Below, in pieces: positions 1 through 8,672 of a DNA stretch of 64,000 nucleotides (positions are counted from its first letter, which is position 1; each line of letters opens with the position of its first letter). The stretch is taken from the NCBI RefSeq assembly GCF_003056355.1, contig NZ_PYVW01000007.1, forward strand, positions 1 through 64,000. Reading direction: 5' to 3'. The notes under the pieces are model-generated. The model was not told the origin of the DNA and made no database searches. It saw only the letters and a program-made list of their open reading frames with translations. The DNA is from Devosia naphthalenivorans. GTDB lineage: Bacteria; Pseudomonadota; Alphaproteobacteria; Rhizobiales; Devosiaceae. Position numbers and translations under genes: made by a program.

Positions 1-49
1 GAAACACGTTTTTGGCCAAGTCCAACCCAATGATGCTAACCTCGTTCAT
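1..49 (-). CDS. IS110-family transposase, N-terminal fragment cut by window edge
   Basis: Only the first 16 codons lie in the window; the gene continues to the left. They read MNEVSIIGLDLAKNVF, the typical start of IS110-family DEDD transposases, in which the Asp of GLDLAK is the first catalytic acidic residue. The fragment differs in sequence from the complete copy at 413-1444, so this is a second, distinct IS110 element and not a duplicate. Whether the rest is intact cannot be judged here. Confidence 0.8.
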   Translation of the reverse strand, partial: MNEVSIIGLDLAKNVF

Positions 50-151
50 GGACGCCTCCTCTGTAGCGGTTCTCGACACCGCAACTCTGGCACATAAATG
101 CCGTCGGGGGGCGTCCACCCCATCGGCGTCGGATAAGGGCTCTGACTCATA
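50..151. other. Non-coding 5' end of the first IS110-type element
   Basis: These bases precede the start codon of the truncated transposase at 1-49. No convincing ORF is present. The segment contains CGGTTCTCGACACCGCAAC (about 68-86), which resembles the ends of rhizobial IS110 elements as I remember them. The outer boundary of this element is not visible, and it may end somewhere before the repeat at 152. Confidence 0.4.
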
Positions 152-164
152 TGTGGAACGGCCC
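152..164. repeat. Left subterminal inverted repeat of IS1111-group element
   Basis: TGTGGAACGGCCC here is the exact reverse complement of 1512-1524. The two 13-bp copies enclose the IS110-type transposase at 413-1444. Subterminal inverted repeats of about this length are a known trait of the IS1111 subgroup, while classical IS110 members lack them. The pair therefore marks the approximate element ends. Confidence 0.65.
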
Positions 165-412
165 GGTTAGCAAGGTATTCTTCGCGTAAGTTTCCTTCGG
201 ACGGTGCAGTCATATGTCCGGCCTGTCGACGCGGTCACCGACCGTTGGCCACGATGATATCCGCGATGCTGGTTGCCTAATCAATTTCGCGCGCTCGACG
301 GCGCAGTGAGTCAGACGGTCTGGTCAGCATCGAGCTATCGTCTCTCGGGTTCATCACGCGTTGGCACCTTGCCGCTTTATTCCAGCGTTGGGACGCCGGA
401 ATTCTTTTTGAT
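165..412 (-). ncRNA. Long non-coding end of IS1111-group element, candidate seekRNA/bridge RNA
   Basis: About 248 bases lie between the transposase stop codon and the subterminal repeat, with no credible protein-coding frame. In IS1111-group elements the guide RNA (seekRNA or bridge RNA) that selects donor and target sites is encoded in the non-coding end downstream of the transposase. This segment is in that place; the opposite end, 1445-1511, is only 67 bases. The RNA itself is inferred from position: I did not fold it or recognise its guide loops. Confidence 0.4.
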
Positions 413-1444
413 CTACGCTTTCGCCATGATCGCTGGGGCTTGATAGATGCCGCCCTTGACGAGCAGAGCCCAGATCGTCCGGGCAATTTTATTGGCGAGC
501 GCGACAGCTACGACCTTGTAGGGACGCCTCGACAGTAGCGAAATGACCCACGACGGCAGAAGCGCTCCTCTGCGTGCCTGTTTCAGGATTGATGTCGCGC
601 CGACGATCAGCAGTGTTCGCAACTGCTTGTTTCCGCGTTTTGATATCCGGCCAAGCCGTTCCTTACCGCCGCTCGAATGGGCCTGTGGGGTGATCCCGAT
701 CCAGGCGGCGAGATCGCGACCCGTTCGGAATCCTGCTGGATCCTGGATGGTGGTCCGAACGGTCGCGGCGATGATTGGCCCGACACCAGGAATACTGGTA
801 AGGCGCCGGGCGGTCTCGTCGGCTTTCACCGCCGCAACTATCTTTCTCTCCAGCTTTTCGATGCGCGCCGTCAGCATCTCGATCTGCTCAGCCATCTCCA
901 GAAGTGCTGCTCGGGCCGCAGGTGGAAGACGGGTATCTTGATCATCGCGTAGAACGAGGATCAGCTTGGAGATGCTGGTCATGCCTGTCGCCGCGACAAT
1001 ACCCAACTCGGCCATGTGAGCGCGCATGGCGTTGGCTGTCTGGCTTCGTTGGCGGATGAACAACTCGCGGGACTTGAGGACCATGCCGGCAGCCATTTCT
1101 TCAGGCGATTTAATCGGCACGAAGCGCATGGTAGGGCGCGTCACAGCCTCACAGATCGCCTCGGCGTCGGCCGAATCGGTCTTGTTGCGCTTGACGTAAG
1201 CCTTCACGTAAGCCGGCGGCATCATCCTCACCGTGTGCCCGAACTGGCTGATGGCGTTGGCCCAGTAGTGTGAGCTCGCACAGGCCTCAAGCCCGACAAG
1301 GCATGGTTCGAGGCTACGAAAGAACTCCAGCAGCTGTGACCGCCGAAGGGCTCGGCGAACGATGACGCGGCCATCTTCGGCGATGGCGTGGACCTGAAAG
1401 ACCGATTTGGCCAAGTCTAACCCAATCGTGGTGATCTTCTCCAT
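413..1444 (-). CDS. IS110-family (IS1111 group) transposase
   Basis: A 343-residue DEDD transposase/recombinase, normal length for the family. The N-terminal RuvC-like domain carries GLDLAKSVF (Asp near residue 8), a Glu in VGLEACASS and the pair NKTDSADAEAI. The C-terminal Tnp_20 domain has the helix-hairpin-helix IPGVGPIIAATV and the SSGGKERLGRISKRG segment containing the nucleophilic Ser. The ATG at 1444 is chosen because it gives the canonical MEKITTIGLDLAK start; the frame is open further upstream but matches nothing. Such enzymes move the element as a circular intermediate using an RNA guide. The gene looks intact. Confidence 0.93.
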   Translation of the reverse strand: MEKITTIGLDLAKSVFQVHAIAEDGRVIVRRALRRSQLLEFFRSLEPCLVGLEACASSHYWANAISQFGHTVRMMPPAYVKAYVKRNKTDSADAEAICEAVTRPTMRFVPIKSPEEMAAGMVLKSRELFIRQRSQTANAMRAHMAELGIVAATGMTSISKLILVLRDDQDTRLPPAARAALLEMAEQIEMLTARIEKLERKIVAAVKADETARRLTSIPGVGPIIAATVRTTIQDPAGFRTGRDLAAWIGITPQAHSSGGKERLGRISKRGNKQLRTLLIVGATSILKQARRGALLPSWVISLLSRRPYKVVAVALANKIARTIWALLVKGGIYQAPAIMAKA

Positions 1445-1511
1445 GGAATAGCTCCTTCTATAGCGTGGCGGTTTGCGCCCCCATGATATGCACCTTCGCT
1501 GTCGTTTCGGA

Positions 1512-1524
1512 GGGCCGTTCCACA
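1512..1524. repeat. Right subterminal inverted repeat of IS1111-group element
   Basis: GGGCCGTTCCACA is the exact reverse complement of 152-164. It lies 67 bases upstream of the transposase start, consistent with the short end of an IS1111-type element. The ISL3 remnant begins shortly beyond it, so the element appears to have inserted next to or into that older IS. Confidence 0.65.
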
Positions 1525-1587
1525 CCATCACTCTCGATAATATTTACTGGCGAAGTGGTGCTGTTTTCGAAGAGGAAGCAGCAGGCG

Positions 1588-1992
1588 ATGAATATGCGGA
1601 TCTCGTCCTTGATCCCGGCAGGACTGGTCGTTGAGAGCACAATCGAGACAGAAACGAAGATCGTCGTTCTGGCGCGGGCGGCGGAGCCTGAGGGGCTTTG
1701 CCCGCTGTGCGGAACTCGCTCGAGACGCATTCATAGCCGCTATCTCCGGGCCGTTTCCGACCTACCTTGCGCCGGTCGCCGTGCTGAACTTCGCCTTATG
1801 TCCCGGCGGTTCGTTTGCGGCGCGCCATTCTGCCGGCGAAAGATCTTTGCTGAGCGCTTTGCCGATGGCGTTGTGGCTGAACGATCACGACGGTCGTCGA
1901 GGCTGGAGTGCATCGTTCATCATCTGGGGGTGGCCCTCGGTGGCAGCGACGGTTCTTCAATGTCGGTCGGGCCGTCAGGTTGCGTGTCCTGA
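1588..1992 (+). pseudogene. ISL3-family transposase, N-terminal remnant
   Basis: The first roughly 120 residues match the zinc-finger region of ISL3-family transposases: CPLCG, then RIHSRYLRAVSDLP, RRFVC and FAERFADG. Similarity stops near the GVALGG motif at about 1940; the frame then runs into unrelated codons and ends at 1992. The whole catalytic domain (normally about 300 further residues) is missing. It sits between the IS1111-group element and a DNA ligase that itself lacks an N-terminal domain, so a deletion joining the two is plausible. It cannot encode an active transposase. Confidence 0.8.
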
Positions 1993-2077
1993 GCCACCCG
2001 CGGTGACAATTTGACATTCTTGAGTCGGAACTGATTCGTCGGTGCCGACTTGAGTCGCCGATGTACCTGAGTTCTCC

Positions 2078-4012
2078 ATGCCGGCCCTAGAGTCCGCACC
2101 TCGCCCAAAGCGGCGGCGCCGCAGGGACTCAGAATCTACCTCTCGCCACCCCCTCGCCTCGTTCCGTCATTTCCAACTCTGCACCCTGACCAACAGCATC
2201 CCGACCGGCGACAATTGGCTGTTTGAGATGAAGTTCGACGGCTATCGGGCGCAGATCGCCATCTCGGGATCAGAGGTGAGGGTCTACACCCGCAACGGGC
2301 ACGACTGGACCAAACAGTTCAAGGTGATCCTTGAGCCACTGCGCACCCTTACCAGTGGATCCGTGTTGTTGGACGGTGAGATCGTGGCCATCGACAATGC
2401 CGGACGTACTAACTTCAGCATGCTCAAGTCCGGCATAGCGGCTGGCATTCCTTTGAAGTTCTATGCCTTCGATATCCTTGAACAGGACGGCGAGGATCTG
2501 GCCCCACTTCCATTGTCCGAGCGCAAGGATCTGCTCGAGAAACTGCTGGGCGAGCGCAGGCCGCAGGATAGCCTGCAGTACTCGAGCCACGTGGTAGATG
2601 GCGAGGCCATGTTCGAGGCGATGTGTGCCGGCGGGCATGAAGGCATGATCGCCAAAAAGGCCGACGGGCGCTACATCGGCGATCGCACCTCCGGATGGCT
2701 CAAGATCAAGTGCACCAAGCGTCAGGAGTTCGTCATCGGCGGGTGGCGTCCAAGCGATACCGGCAAAGGCATGGCCTCCCTGATCCTGGGCACCTTCGAA
2801 AAGGGCCAGTTTGTTTACCGCGGTCGGGTGGGCACCGGTTTCAGCGAGGCCATGCGAGGTAAGATCCTCAAGCAGATGGAAGCGCTGCGCGTGCAGAAGC
2901 CTGTCTTTACCAATGTGCCACGAGACATTGCCCGCAAAGCCTACTGGGTGCGCCCAGAACTGGTGGCCGAAGTCGCCTACGCGGAGATCACACCTGACGG
3001 TTCACTGCGCCACGCCAGCTTCCAGGGACTTCGGGCAGATAAACGGGTCGGTCAGGTCGTGCTTGAGCGGCCTGTTGAGGAAACAACCGGCACCCTCCTT
3101 GATCCTGCTATGGGTGCAGAGATCGCCGCGGCTGTGGGTGTAAAACTCTCCCATCCCGAGAAGCTGATGTATCCGGACACGGAGATCACCAAGGCGCACT
3201 TGGTCGCCTATTACGCCGCGGTGGCCGATCGAATGCTGCCGCACATTAGGGATAGGCCGCTTTCCCTGGTGCGCGATACCGATAATGATCTGTCCAGGAC
3301 TTTCTTTCAGAAGCACCAACTTCCGGGCATGCCGAAGACGCTCAAGGCGGGCGAGTTGCAGAAGATGTCGGGCAAGACCAACCGCATCCTGTGGATCGAG
3401 GACCTCTCCGGCCTGATCGGCGGGGTGCAGATGAATACGCTGGAGTTCCACGTCTGGGGGAGCGAGCGCCATGAGCCTGACCTCCCAGAGCGCATGGTGT
3501 TCGATATCGATCCCGATGAGGGGCTCGGCTTCGAGCACGTCAAGCAAGCCGCTTTTGATATCCGCGATATCCTGGGTGCCCTTGGCTTGAAGTCATGGCC
3601 GCTGGTGTCCGGCGGCAAGGGCGTGCATGTGGTGGTGCCGCTCCTGCCGGAGGCCGATTGGGACGAGGTTAAAACCTTCTGCCAGAATTTTGCAGAACTG
3701 CTGGCGCGAACCGATCCACACCGGTTTGTCGCCAACATGAGCAAGGCCAGGCGGCAGGGTAGGATGTTTATCGACTATCTTCGCAATGGCCAGGGTTCCA
3801 CGGCGATCTGTCCCTGGTCCACCCGTGCCCGCGCCGGCGGCACCGTTGCCGTGCCGGTGACCTGGGACGAGTTGGAGCAACTCGATCGTGCCAACACCTT
3901 CGACATCTTCGTGGCCGCCGATCGAGCGCAGGGGCCAGATGCCTGGGCCGGCTATTTCAAGACGGAGCAAACGCTCACCAACCGCATTCAAGAGGTCATC
4001 AGAAACCACTGA
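2078..4012 (+). CDS. ligD: ATP-dependent DNA ligase LigD (ligase + polymerase domains, no phosphoesterase domain)
   Basis: Non-homologous end-joining ligase of 644 residues. The adenylation domain has motif I KFDGYR with catalytic Lys near residue 52, motif VLLDGEIVAID, and the AKKADGRY and WLKIKC motifs. The OB-fold follows to about residue 330. From about 355 there is the primase-like polymerase domain (LSHPEKLMYP) with metal-binding DIDPD near 476 and FIDYLRN near 563. Most rhizobial LigD proteins have an N-terminal 3'-phosphoesterase domain of some 150-200 residues; here only about 40 basic residues precede motif I, and the upstream DNA is an ISL3 fragment. No ku gene is in the window. 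The exact start codon is uncertain. Confidence 0.93.
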   Translation: MPALESAPRPKRRRRRDSESTSRHPLASFRHFQLCTLTNSIPTGDNWLFEMKFDGYRAQIAISGSEVRVYTRNGHDWTKQFKVILEPLRTLTSGSVLLDGEIVAIDNAGRTNFSMLKSGIAAGIPLKFYAFDILEQDGEDLAPLPLSERKDLLEKLLGERRPQDSLQYSSHVVDGEAMFEAMCAGGHEGMIAKKADGRYIGDRTSGWLKIKCTKRQEFVIGGWRPSDTGKGMASLILGTFEKGQFVYRGRVGTGFSEAMRGKILKQMEALRVQKPVFTNVPRDIARKAYWVRPELVAEVAYAEITPDGSLRHASFQGLRADKRVGQVVLERPVEETTGTLLDPAMGAEIAAAVGVKLSHPEKLMYPDTEITKAHLVAYYAAVADRMLPHIRDRPLSLVRDTDNDLSRTFFQKHQLPGMPKTLKAGELQKMSGKTNRILWIEDLSGLIGGVQMNTLEFHVWGSERHEPDLPERMVFDIDPDEGLGFEHVKQAAFDIRDILGALGLKSWPLVSGGKGVHVVVPLLPEADWDEVKTFCQNFAELLARTDPHRFVANMSKARRQGRMFIDYLRNGQGSTAICPWSTRARAGGTVAVPVTWDELEQLDRANTFDIFVAADRAQGPDAWAGYFKTEQTLTNRIQEVIRNH

Positions 4013-4023
4013 GGGCTTTGGCA

Positions 4024-4794
4024 ATGAAGGTCGCCACTTACAACGTCAACGGCGTCAATGGCCGGCTTCCTGTGCTTCTGCGGTGGCTGGAGGAAGCTCA
4101 ACCCGACGTGGTTTGTCTGCAGGAGCTCAAGGCACCCGTCGAGCGGTTTCCTCTCTTGGCTATCGAACAGGCTGGCTATGGTGCCATCTGGCAGGGCCAG
4201 AAGAGCTGGAATGGCGTAGCGATCCTCGCGCGCGGTGCGACGCCGATCGAAACCAGGCGGCGCCTTCCGGGAGATGAACTGGACCTGCACAGTCGATATC
4301 TTGAGGCCGCTGTCGACGGTATCCTGATCGCCTGCCTCTATCTGCCCAATGGCAACCCCGCTCCCGGCCCTAAGTTCGACTACAAGCTGGAGTGGTTCGA
4401 GCGGTTAATCGCCCATGGCCAGGGATTACTCGATAGCGACCTGCCGGTGATCATGGCAGGTGATTACAACGTCATGCCCACCGATCTCGACGTCTACAAG
4501 CCCGAGCGATGGTTGGGCGATGCCTTGTTCAGACCGGAGGTCAGAGAGGCTTACCGCCGTGTCGTTGATCAAGGTTGGACCGACGCACTCCGCTCGATTC
4601 ATCCAGATGAGCGCATCTATACCTTCTGGGACTATTTCCGAAACGTCTATGGCCGTGATGCGGGTCTGCGGATCGACCACCTGCTGCTCGCCCCAGCTGT
4701 GGCCAAACAATTGGCCTCGGCCGGTGTGGATCGCCATGTCCGCGGCTGGGACAAATCCAGTGATCATGCGCTAACATGGATAGTGCTGAAATGA
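4024..4794 (+). CDS. xthA: Exodeoxyribonuclease III family AP endonuclease
   Basis: 256 residues of the Xth/ExoIII endonuclease-exonuclease-phosphatase family, which cleaves at abasic sites and removes 3'-blocking groups in base-excision repair. Visible motifs: YNVNGVNGRL at the start, CLQELK with the metal-binding Glu, GDYNVMP, TFWDYF, RIDHLL and the final SDHAL with the catalytic Asp-His pair. The ATG at 4024 is preferred over an in-frame TTG at 4018 because it has GAGGG about ten bases upstream and gives the canonical MKVATYNVNG. It starts 12 bases after ligD and is probably co-transcribed. ExoIII could supply the 3' cleaning that this ligD lost with its phosphoesterase domain; that link is inference. 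Confidence 0.94.
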   Translation: MKVATYNVNGVNGRLPVLLRWLEEAQPDVVCLQELKAPVERFPLLAIEQAGYGAIWQGQKSWNGVAILARGATPIETRRRLPGDELDLHSRYLEAAVDGILIACLYLPNGNPAPGPKFDYKLEWFERLIAHGQGLLDSDLPVIMAGDYNVMPTDLDVYKPERWLGDALFRPEVREAYRRVVDQGWTDALRSIHPDERIYTFWDYFRNVYGRDAGLRIDHLLLAPAVAKQLASAGVDRHVRGWDKSSDHALTWIVLK

Positions 4795-5094
4795 CACGTT
4801 GGTCGCTCCCGCGTTACGACGAAATTCCAAAGCTGGCCTCAGGAACGGCTGGCGTGTGCTGCAAGAATGTTGCTAGACGCGCTAAATGTCTGAGAAGGAT
4901 CGAAAGTCGCTGTCTGGCATAAAGCCTTCTCCTCGGCAGGTTCGCCCCCCTTCCGGTCATCTGGTACTTGAGAAATATCCCGATAGCTGACCTTCCGTTG
5001 CCCTCCCAATACCGGCAGATTCAAAATTTTGCTCGATATATGGGAGACCTGTGTCGTTGAGAAGGCTCGCAACCGTGGCAGAACAAACCTCCCG
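4795..5094. other. Intergenic region between convergent xthA and the opine-dehydrogenase-like gene
   Basis: Exactly 300 bases between two gene ends. Reading frames here have no recognisable protein content, and I see no strong hairpin with a T-tract. It may hold terminators for both converging units, but none is obvious. Confidence 0.5.
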
Positions 5095-6129
5095 TCACGC
5101 GATGTAGGAGACCAGCGAGGCGACGTCATCGACGAGATCGTTCTCCCGAGCGAAGTCTCGGCCATAGAGGGCGGAAAGTAGCGACAGACCCGCTTGATGC
5201 AATGCCATGTCAACACCAAAAGCCCGACCGAGGTTGACCAGGGGGGCCAAGCCATAGGGTGCATCTTCGAGCACGTACCGACTTTGCTCGGTGGTTGGGC
5301 CAAGCTGCCCCTTTCCCTCGGTCCTGATATTCACCGCCATCGCTTGCAGCGGTTCAGCCGGGAAGTCATAGGTTCGACTATAGTGTTCGGCCATGCTGCG
5401 GACCGAAACGCCGAGTCTGTCGGCGAGGGCCAGACGTTCGCCGTCGAGCCTTTCGAGTAGGCGCGCGACCCCCGAGGTCAGGTTCTCACTCTGCCCCCAG
5501 GTCTCCGCGCGCTCCATACGAGTGAAATTTGTCAGCGCCAGTGCTAGATGCGCCTGGGGATTGATGTTGGACAGGGAGATCGAAAGCAGGTTCGGACGAA
5601 TGTCAAAATGATCGCCGAACGCGGCGCGGCAGCGCGCCACCGCTTCATCGGCATCGACCGGCAGGGCCGCCATGTCGACCGACTTGCGGATGGTGTTGAT
5701 GCGAACGCCCGATGCGCCGACCTGACGTGAGCGCAAAAGGGTCGTCCCCCAGGCCAGGATGGGGTTGGATTTTCCGGCCTGGCGCAGGCGCTCGGCAAGG
5801 GCGAAACCGCCGAGTACGGGCTGGGCATTGATGATCACCACCTGTCCAAGCACGGCATGGTGCGCGACTTCATCATAGACCATGCGCTGGCCATTGGCCG
5901 GAAGGGCGATGAGGATCAGATCGGCGCCGGCCATGGCCTCGGCAGCGCTGTTGGCCACAAGGGGGCGGAATTCTCCGGCGATCTCACCTTCGACGGTCAG
6001 GATCCCGCCGCGAAAACCAGCCGTGCTTTTGCCCGACGGGGACCAGATGACCGCTTCATGCCCGCACGTGAGCAGATAGGCAGCGCTGGCGCGGCCAACA
6101 GCGCCGGCCCCAAGAATGGCAATGCGCAT
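5095..6129 (-). CDS. NAD/NADP octopine/nopaline dehydrogenase family protein
   Basis: 344 residues. The N-terminal Rossmann fold starts with ILGAGAVGRASAAYL (GxGxxG), followed by a strand ending in VIWSPSG and by LILIALPANG. The C-terminal half (about 185-330) has SLSNINPQAHLALALTN, matching the all-helical domain of the octopine/nopaline dehydrogenase family with its conserved Asn and His. Such enzymes form or cleave a secondary amine between an amino acid and a 2-oxo acid. It is the last gene of a nine-gene minus-strand operon, four bases after an FAD amine oxidase. Substrate unknown; a catabolic role is inferred from the neighbouring importer and oxidases. Confidence 0.85.
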   Translation of the reverse strand: MRIAILGAGAVGRASAAYLLTCGHEAVIWSPSGKSTAGFRGGILTVEGEIAGEFRPLVANSAAEAMAGADLILIALPANGQRMVYDEVAHHAVLGQVVIINAQPVLGGFALAERLRQAGKSNPILAWGTTLLRSRQVGASGVRINTIRKSVDMAALPVDADEAVARCRAAFGDHFDIRPNLLSISLSNINPQAHLALALTNFTRMERAETWGQSENLTSGVARLLERLDGERLALADRLGVSVRSMAEHYSRTYDFPAEPLQAMAVNIRTEGKGQLGPTTEQSRYVLEDAPYGLAPLVNLGRAFGVDMALHQAGLSLLSALYGRDFARENDLVDDVASLVSYIA

Positions 6130-6133
6130 GAGC

Positions 6134-7255
6134 TTAGTCCTTGAAGAAACGGGTCAGGCGGAACTCGGCAAATTCCGTAACGTCACGACCATGGACGAGC
6201 TCGGCGGTGACGCCCTCGCCGATAAAAGCTGCCAGTGTCACGCCGCTATGGGTCACCGTCACATAATAGTTGGACAGCGCCGGATGCGGTCCGATGGCGG
6301 AATAGCCATCCTTGGGAATGGGGCGGATAGCGGTGCGGACAGCCTCGACTTGCACGCCCTCGAGCGCCGGCATCAGTTGTTTGACGCGGGCCAGCAATTG
6401 CTGCGCCGCCACGTTGGAGGGCACGGGATTTGCATCGGCCGGCACTTTCTTGTCGATGTCGTTGGCGCGGAGCAGGATGCGGCCGGCGCCATCCGGACGG
6501 CAATTGACCAACGGGGTCCTCAGGCCGTGGCGTAGGCTGGTATCGCAACTCGCGGTATAAGCGATGAGCCCGACTGTCGGGGCCAGCGGCAGCTCGTATT
6601 CGGCCTTGCCGGCCGCTTCATTGGCCCAGCGGCCCGAGCTGTTGATCACAAAATCGGCCTCCAGCGTTTCGCCATTGGCAAGCTGAACGCCAACCGCCGC
6701 GCCATTGCGTGTGAGGAGGCCGACAACCTTGCCCTGGAAGAGTTTGAGGCCAAAACGCTGGCGCGCGGCGAGCACCATGGCGCCGGCATAAACCGGACCG
6801 TCGAGCCAGCCATCCTCGGGATAGTAGAGCGCGCCATCTTCGTGAAAGGTGTCGAGATCGACATCGGGTTCAAGCTCGGCCAGGGTCTGCCTGTCGATGC
6901 GCTCTGCCGGATAGCCCCATTCGGTAAGGCGTTCGAGCTTGTCGAAATCGCCTTCATCGAAGCCGGCAGCCTCGGCGCCTGCATCCTGCCACTGGACCAC
7001 GCCGGGCCGGTGCAGCCAGTTGGCGCCCTTGAACTCGTCGGCGATTTTGCGGTGGCTCTTCACGCCGGCCAAGTTGAGCTCGAAATAGGCCCGCGAGGTC
7101 AGCTTCTCGCAAGCATTGACCCAGGCATAGCTAGTGGACGAGGTGCCGCTGCCAACACGCCCGCTCTCGACCAGGGTGACGTCTGCGCCGGCTTCCGACA
7201 TCCGATAGGCGATCGACGACCCGATGACGCCGCCCCCGATTACGATGGCTTTCAT
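6134..7255 (-). CDS. FAD-dependent amino acid/amine oxidoreductase (DadA/DAO family)
   Basis: 373 residues. The N-terminus, IVIGGGVIGSSIAYRMSEAG, is the FAD-binding GxGxxG Rossmann motif, followed by the acidic residue of TLVESG. GTSSTSYAWVNA and the C-terminal THSGVTLAAFIGE are typical of the D-amino acid oxidase/glycine oxidase (DAO) fold. It oxidises a primary or secondary amine to an imine. The start at 7255 places Met just before the Rossmann strand. It is closely similar to 14193-15332 in the same operon, so the pathway has two related oxidases, possibly subunits or enzymes for successive steps. Its exact substrate cannot be read from sequence. Confidence 0.88.
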   Translation of the reverse strand: MKAIVIGGGVIGSSIAYRMSEAGADVTLVESGRVGSGTSSTSYAWVNACEKLTSRAYFELNLAGVKSHRKIADEFKGANWLHRPGVVQWQDAGAEAAGFDEGDFDKLERLTEWGYPAERIDRQTLAELEPDVDLDTFHEDGALYYPEDGWLDGPVYAGAMVLAARQRFGLKLFQGKVVGLLTRNGAAVGVQLANGETLEADFVINSSGRWANEAAGKAEYELPLAPTVGLIAYTASCDTSLRHGLRTPLVNCRPDGAGRILLRANDIDKKVPADANPVPSNVAAQQLLARVKQLMPALEGVQVEAVRTAIRPIPKDGYSAIGPHPALSNYYVTVTHSGVTLAAFIGEGVTAELVHGRDVTEFAEFRLTRFFKD

Positions 7256-7268
7256 GGCTGCAATCCTC

Positions 7269-8654
7269 CTACTTGCTTTCGTTCCAGACACGAGCGAGCT
7301 CGGTCAGCATCAGCGGCCAGCACACGATGCCTTCCTTGATGCTGTTTATCGCATAGGATTCATTGGGCGCGTGCACGCCATCGGCGGGCAGGCTGAAGCC
7401 GAACATCAGCGTGTCGATGCCGAGCAGTTCCTTTATAGTAGAGGTGATCGGCGAGGTGCCGCCGCTGCGGACCCGAACCGGCGTCTCGCCGGTGATTCCA
7501 CGCAACACCCGGTCTGCTGCGACCACCAGCGGGCTATCTTCGCTCAGGCTATAGGCCGGCGCCCCGCTGCGATCCGACTGGATTTCTATGCTCGTGCCCT
7601 TGGGCGCATGGTCCTCAAGATGGCGGATGACGGCGGCCGCGGTCTCCTTGGGATCTTGTCCGGCGACGAGGCGGATGGTGATCTTGGCGTGGGCAGAATT
7701 AGGAATCACCGTCTTTGAGCCCGGGCCGGTGTATCCGCCCCACATTCCGTTGATTTCCAGCGTTGGCATCAAGGTCAGGCGCTCGATGGCCATATATTCA
7801 GGGTAGCCATGGGCGGTGCCGCCGAAGCTTGCGAAGAAAGCCGGTTCGTCCATTTTCAGCTCGGCGGCGTGTTGACGCTGCTGCGGTGTCGGTTGCGCCG
7901 CTTCGGGCAGGAAGCCGTCCACTGCGACACGGCCATCCTCGTCGTGGAGGCTGGTCAGCAGACGCGCCATGTCATGCAGCGCATTGCGCGTTGTGCCGCC
8001 GTAACGACCCGAATGGAGATCTCGTACTGCCGAGGTTTTCAGCGTCACTTCGAGCGCATTTACGCCGCGGCAACCGACATTGATGGCGGGCCAGAAACCG
8101 TTGCGGCCGCCATCGGCTGATAGTACCAAGTCCGCCTTGAGGAGATCGCGATAGCGCTCGAAGATTGCCGGCAGCGACACCGCACCAACCTCTTCCTCGC
8201 CCTCGAAAAGACAGCGGATATTGAATGGGAAACCGCCTTCAATACTGAGATAGGCGCCGAGACTCTCGATTGCGATAGTGGAGGAACCCTTGTTGTCGGA
8301 GGCGCCGCGGCCATAAAGACGGTCGCCCTTGCGAGTGAGGACGAAGGGTTCACTCTCCCAGGCGGGAAGCGGATCAGGCGGTTGTACGTCATAGTGTCCA
8401 TAGACGAGCAGCGTCGGCTTGCCAGGCGCGTGCAGCCAATCGGCATAGACGGCCTTGTGGCCGCCACCGTCGAGGAGTTGCACGTTTTCGAGGCCGATTT
8501 CGCCCAGGCGGTGGATGAGGAATTCGCGTGCCGCCTGCATGCCCGGTTCGAACTGTGGATCGGCGCTGACGCTGGCGCAGGCGACATACTGCCCGAGCCG
8601 GTCGATGATGGCTTCCAACTGCCCACCCAGGTGATCGGCTACGCGGTGTGACAT
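7269..8654 (-). CDS. M20-family metallopeptidase (dipeptidase/ArgE-DapE type)
   Basis: 461 residues, cytoplasmic. Di-zinc peptidase motifs are visible: VYGHYDVQPPDP (first metal His and Asp), GRGASDNKG (bridging Asp), FEGEEEVG (catalytic Glu-Glu) and a C-terminal HAPNES. An insert dimerisation domain lies between about 210 and 330. The protein resembles the carnosinase/CPG2-like dipeptidases usually annotated simply as dipeptidase. Placed after two permease genes of a peptide-type importer, it probably hydrolyses the imported compound or a derivative. The stop is 13 bases before the next gene start, consistent with one transcript. Confidence 0.9.
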   Translation of the reverse strand: MSHRVADHLGGQLEAIIDRLGQYVACASVSADPQFEPGMQAAREFLIHRLGEIGLENVQLLDGGGHKAVYADWLHAPGKPTLLVYGHYDVQPPDPLPAWESEPFVLTRKGDRLYGRGASDNKGSSTIAIESLGAYLSIEGGFPFNIRCLFEGEEEVGAVSLPAIFERYRDLLKADLVLSADGGRNGFWPAINVGCRGVNALEVTLKTSAVRDLHSGRYGGTTRNALHDMARLLTSLHDEDGRVAVDGFLPEAAQPTPQQRQHAAELKMDEPAFFASFGGTAHGYPEYMAIERLTLMPTLEINGMWGGYTGPGSKTVIPNSAHAKITIRLVAGQDPKETAAAVIRHLEDHAPKGTSIEIQSDRSGAPAYSLSEDSPLVVAADRVLRGITGETPVRVRSGGTSPITSTIKELLGIDTLMFGFSLPADGVHAPNESYAINSIKEGIVCWPLMLTELARVWNESK

Positions 8655-8672
8655 CGGTTACTCCTAGTTAAA

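Noticed and set aside
2006..2077. Possible LigD N-terminal domain upstream of 2078
   Set aside because: The frame upstream does not encode phosphoesterase motifs and runs into ISL3 DNA.
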